DNA from: Rhodobiaceae bacterium
GTDB taxonomy: Bacteria > Pseudomonadota > Alphaproteobacteria > Micropepsales > Micropepsaceae
Reading direction: 5' to 3'
NCBI GenBank assembly: GCA_009885515.1
Contig: VFKO01000095.1
Location: 1-7,225 of the forward strand
DNA: 7,225 nt
Notes under the pieces: generated by a model
Told to the model about the DNA's origin: nothing
What the model saw: the letters and a program-made list of their open reading frames with translations, nothing else
Databases searched by the model: none
Shown here: one piece after another, positions 5,291 to 7,225 of the stretch
How the letters are laid out: each line of letters begins with the position of its first letter
Numbering within the stretch: position 1 is the stretch's first letter
Position numbers and translations under genes: made by a program

Positions 5291-7069
5291 CTATGCCGCG
5301 GCGCTTTGGAGCGGAACGTCTGGTGCGCCAAGCGGACTTCGGATTCTCTTCGGCAGGACCATTCCCAGGCGCTCAAGCAACGCCGTCTGAGCGGCATCAG
5401 GGTGTGTGACACAGCGCAGTTTGATGTCGCCATGGGTTTGGGTCGGCAGGATGACATCGTGCGCATGAATGCGCGCCAGTTCGTCAAGCACGGTGCGCGG
5501 AGAATTGCCAAGCCCGGCACGCTGTTGCCAGAATTCCAGCGTCTTCCACAACACGAACGCCAAGAAGCAAATGAGAATATGCGCTTCAACGCGATCCTCG
5601 CGCTGATGCCAGATGGGGCGGATCGACAGTTGATCCTTCTGGATACGAAAGGCAGCCTCTGCTTGCGTCAACTGGATATAGGCCTTCCATAATTTCTCAT
5701 CGCTCCAGTCCGTGACGTTGGAGCGCAGTAAATATGTGCCTTCGGAAAGAGCCGCCCATTCGTCGAATGTCTCTTCGATGCCGATGTCGAGTGTGAACCC
5801 GGCGGGGTTTGCGGCCTCTTTGAGTTCAATCTTAAAGCGCGCGGCGCTGCGTTGATTGCGCTCGAGAATACGTCCGATCTGGCGGTTGACAGTGTCGCGG
5901 TCGAGCCGCTTCTTCGACCCTTCGATACGCAATCGCAGTTTCGAAAGCGCCTGACCGATGCGCGCACTGAAACGCTCGTGCATCGCCTTTTCCTTTTCGA
6001 CGCGGTCTTTCGAACGGCACAGGATAAAAATCTCTTCTTCCCCTTGAGGGCTGGCGCAGAGTTTGACTTCGATGCCGTCGCGGATCTCGCGCCAGGCTGT
6101 CTTGTCGGCGAGAGCTGGCGCCCATTGCTTCAGCTCCGATTTCGGCGTGCCCAGTATGTAGCGCCGCCCGGTCTGTCTCAACCAGGCAAGATTGTCCGCA
6201 CTCGCCATGCCGCGATCCATGATCCACACCCGGCCCACCATTCCGTGGCGCGCCTCCATCGTGGCAACGATGTGTTTGACCGTGGTTGAATCATGCGTAT
6301 TGCCCGCAAACACCTCATAGCCCAAAGGAAAGCCGTCAAAGGTGACGACGAGGGCTATACAGACTTGCTTGCAATCGCCGCGGTGATCGCGCGAGTAGCC
6401 GCGTTGGGCTTTCGGGTTGGCCTCTGCCTTGCCCTCGAAATAGGTCGAGGTGACGTCGTAGAGAAGCACTTCGTTGTCGATGGCAAAGAGCTCGCCCGCG
6501 CGTTTGGCCAGATGCGCCTCAAGGGCAGCCTTATGCGGTAACAGGCGATCCAGCGCCCGGTAAAGCCTGTCCTTGTTGACCAGACTTTCATCGAGTTGGA
6601 GAAGATCGCTCAAGGCCGTGCGCCGGTACCAGTCTTCGGCGATGTGCAGTTCGCTCGAGGGCTCGCACAATCGCGCCGCCACCAGGACCGATGCAATCTT
6701 TTCCCAGGCAACTTCTTCTTTGCCCGATGGAATATGCGCCGCCGCAAACTCGTCCAGCCGGCAGGCGCGCCAAAGCGCCAGCGCCAAATAGACATTACCG
6801 AATTGTCGGCCATTCTCAACCCGAACGCCCTTCAGTTTTACCGCAACCGTTTCCTCACCCACCCCGTCGTCGAACAAATCCGCCTGCTCGGGTTCGCCGA
6901 TCAGGGCTCGCGCCAAAGCCCGCGCCCGCAAACGTCCCGCCCGGTCAAGCTCGCCAAGATGCGCAACCGTCTGCTGAACAACACGCCGCCCAATGCGCAC
7001 CGAGCGCACCAGGCGCCAGCTGCGGTGGAGCTTGCCGTCCGTCTTTTTGGTCGTATAGCGCAAGTACAT
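5291..7069 (-). CDS. IS1634 family transposase
   Basis: This 592-aa DDE transposase cuts and joins the element's ends. The N-terminus MYLRYTTKKTDGKLHRSW and AHLGELDRAGRL (37-48) are typical of IS1634 transposases. The probable catalytic triad is D205 in LLYDVTSTYFEG, D285 in VWIMDRGMAS and E471 in YIQLTQAEAAFRIQK; 186 residues separate D285 and E471, as in IS4-superfamily proteins with a large insertion domain. The last block reads Y-x2-L-x3-E-x6-K, so the Arg of the IS4 Y-x2-R-x3-E-x6-K signature is Leu, followed by LSIRPIWHQREDRVEAHILICFLA-type sequence. The ATG at 7069 is preferred because it gives the family N-terminus; a GTG at 7099 in frame would add ten residues. No clear ribosome binding site precedes either, which suits low expression. 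The frame is uninterrupted with no frameshift signal. It is convergent with the truncated asd, and the two stop codons lie about 50 bp apart. Confidence 0.94.
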   Translation of the reverse strand: MYLRYTTKKTDGKLHRSWRLVRSVRIGRRVVQQTVAHLGELDRAGRLRARALARALIGEPEQADLFDDGVGEETVAVKLKGVRVENGRQFGNVYLALALWRACRLDEFAAAHIPSGKEEVAWEKIASVLVAARLCEPSSELHIAEDWYRRTALSDLLQLDESLVNKDRLYRALDRLLPHKAALEAHLAKRAGELFAIDNEVLLYDVTSTYFEGKAEANPKAQRGYSRDHRGDCKQVCIALVVTFDGFPLGYEVFAGNTHDSTTVKHIVATMEARHGMVGRVWIMDRGMASADNLAWLRQTGRRYILGTPKSELKQWAPALADKTAWREIRDGIEVKLCASPQGEEEIFILCRSKDRVEKEKAMHERFSARIGQALSKLRLRIEGSKKRLDRDTVNRQIGRILERNQRSAARFKIELKEAANPAGFTLDIGIEETFDEWAALSEGTYLLRSNVTDWSDEKLWKAYIQLTQAEAAFRIQKDQLSIRPIWHQREDRVEAHILICFLAFVLWKTLEFWQQRAGLGNSPRTVLDELARIHAHDVILPTQTHGDIKLRCVTHPDAAQTALLERLGMVLPKRIRSPLGAPDVPLQSAAA

Positions 7070-7114
7070 GAGAGCGCATCGAATCCGACTCGGCGGCACT
7101 TGAAAAGGGGGTAG

Positions 7115-7126
7115 GTCGGCACTACA
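7115..7126 (+). repeat. 12-bp direct repeat GTCGGCACTACA, right copy
   Basis: Exact copy of 5251-5262 in the same orientation, ending 99 bp inside the right tip and lying 46 bp upstream of the transposase ATG. On the minus strand it reads TGTAGTGCCGAC, whose TGTAGT resembles a -10 box, but no good -35 partner was seen. Confidence 0.5.
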
Positions 7127-7134
7127 CGCCCATT

Positions 7135-7156
7135 CCAGTCTTAAACCAGTCCTAAG
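7135..7156 (+). repeat. Imperfect 11-bp tandem repeat upstream of the transposase gene
   Basis: CCAGTCTTAAA (7135-7145) is followed directly by CCAGTCCTAAG (7146-7156), 9 of 11 identical. The period is one helical turn. It sits in the transposase upstream region and could be an operator or an internal transposase site. Confidence 0.4.
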
Positions 7157-7208
7157 CCGATGATTTCGTTGATGCAGAAAAATGCAAATCGCCGAAAACG
7201 AGGTCTAA

Positions 7209-7225
7209 CTGCTCAAGTTGGGCTA
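7209..7225 (-). repeat. Right terminal inverted repeat of the IS
   Basis: Read on the minus strand it is TAGCCCAACTTGAGCAG, 15/17 identical to the left repeat. It is the last sequence in the window, so whether the repeat extends by a base or two cannot be seen. Confidence 0.85.

Larger units (their letters stand above)
5191..7225 (-). mobile_element. IS1634-type insertion sequence inserted in asd
   Basis: The element is 2,035 bp as seen. It is bounded by imperfect 17-bp terminal inverted repeats and holds one long transposase gene on the minus strand, pointing toward the asd side. Size, single 592-aa DDE transposase and long IR fit the IS1634 family of the IS4 superfamily. The left edge is placed where asd similarity ends and the IR begins (5191). 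The right edge is the last base of the window, so the outer flank and target duplication cannot be read. One or two bases of uncertainty remain at each tip. The transposase is unbroken, so the element may still be mobile. Confidence 0.88.

Noticed and set aside
5251..7126. 12-bp repeat as the target duplication of a smaller inner IS
   Set aside because: The sequences just inside the two copies are not inverted repeats of each other, whereas the outer tips match at 15/17. The outer tips are the better boundaries.
1..7225. CRISPR array, tRNA, rRNA, toxin-antitoxin or defence genes
   Set aside because: No regularly spaced repeats, cloverleaf-like sequence, rRNA segments or recognisable defence proteins were seen on either strand.

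Overview
The window looks like a piece of alphaproteobacterial chromosome carrying core-metabolism genes, interrupted at its right end by an insertion sequence. The taxonomic hint is inference. It rests on a short class II DAHP synthase of 457 aa beside rpiA, a haemolysin III-type protein of the 'SAAYN' type, moderately high GC, and a possible leaderless-type promoter. I cannot name a genus.

Layout. Bases 1-342 (+) encode the last 113 residues of a CurA/YncB-type NADP-dependent oxidoreductase. It converges on, and shares 4 bp with, a minus-strand block that reads rpiA (3281-2565), aroG (2484-1111) and an unrecognised membrane-anchored protein with four paired cysteines (1049-339). The spacing (80 and 46 bp) allows one transcript. 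It would join the pentose-phosphate branch that interconverts ribose and ribulose phosphates with the first step of aromatic amino acid synthesis. rpiA has a good -10 box placed so that transcription would begin at the ATG itself. The rpiA-aroG gap can fold into a stem that ends on the aroG ribosome binding site.

Bases 3282-3618 form a gene-free divergent control region with two 6-5-6 inverted repeats and a 9-bp direct repeat. A seven-helix PAQR/haemolysin III protein (3619-4299, +) follows. Two of the three His positions that bind zinc in PAQR receptors are Asn in it.

Next comes asd, aspartate-semialdehyde dehydrogenase (4398 onward, +). It is cut after residue 264 by a 2,035-bp IS1634-type element (5191-7225). 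The element has 17-bp imperfect terminal inverted repeats (15/17) and one intact DDE transposase gene (7069-5291, -). The asd reading frame runs 17 codons into the element and stops. The catalytic residues remain but the C-terminal part of the enzyme is lost. The window ends exactly on the outer tip of the element, so the target duplication and the rest of asd are not visible.

I found no CRISPR array, tRNA, rRNA, phage or defence system. The points most worth following are the disruption of a normally essential gene by an IS of a family known for long target duplications, the leaderless rpiA promoter, the aroG leader, and the changed metal site of the PAQR protein.
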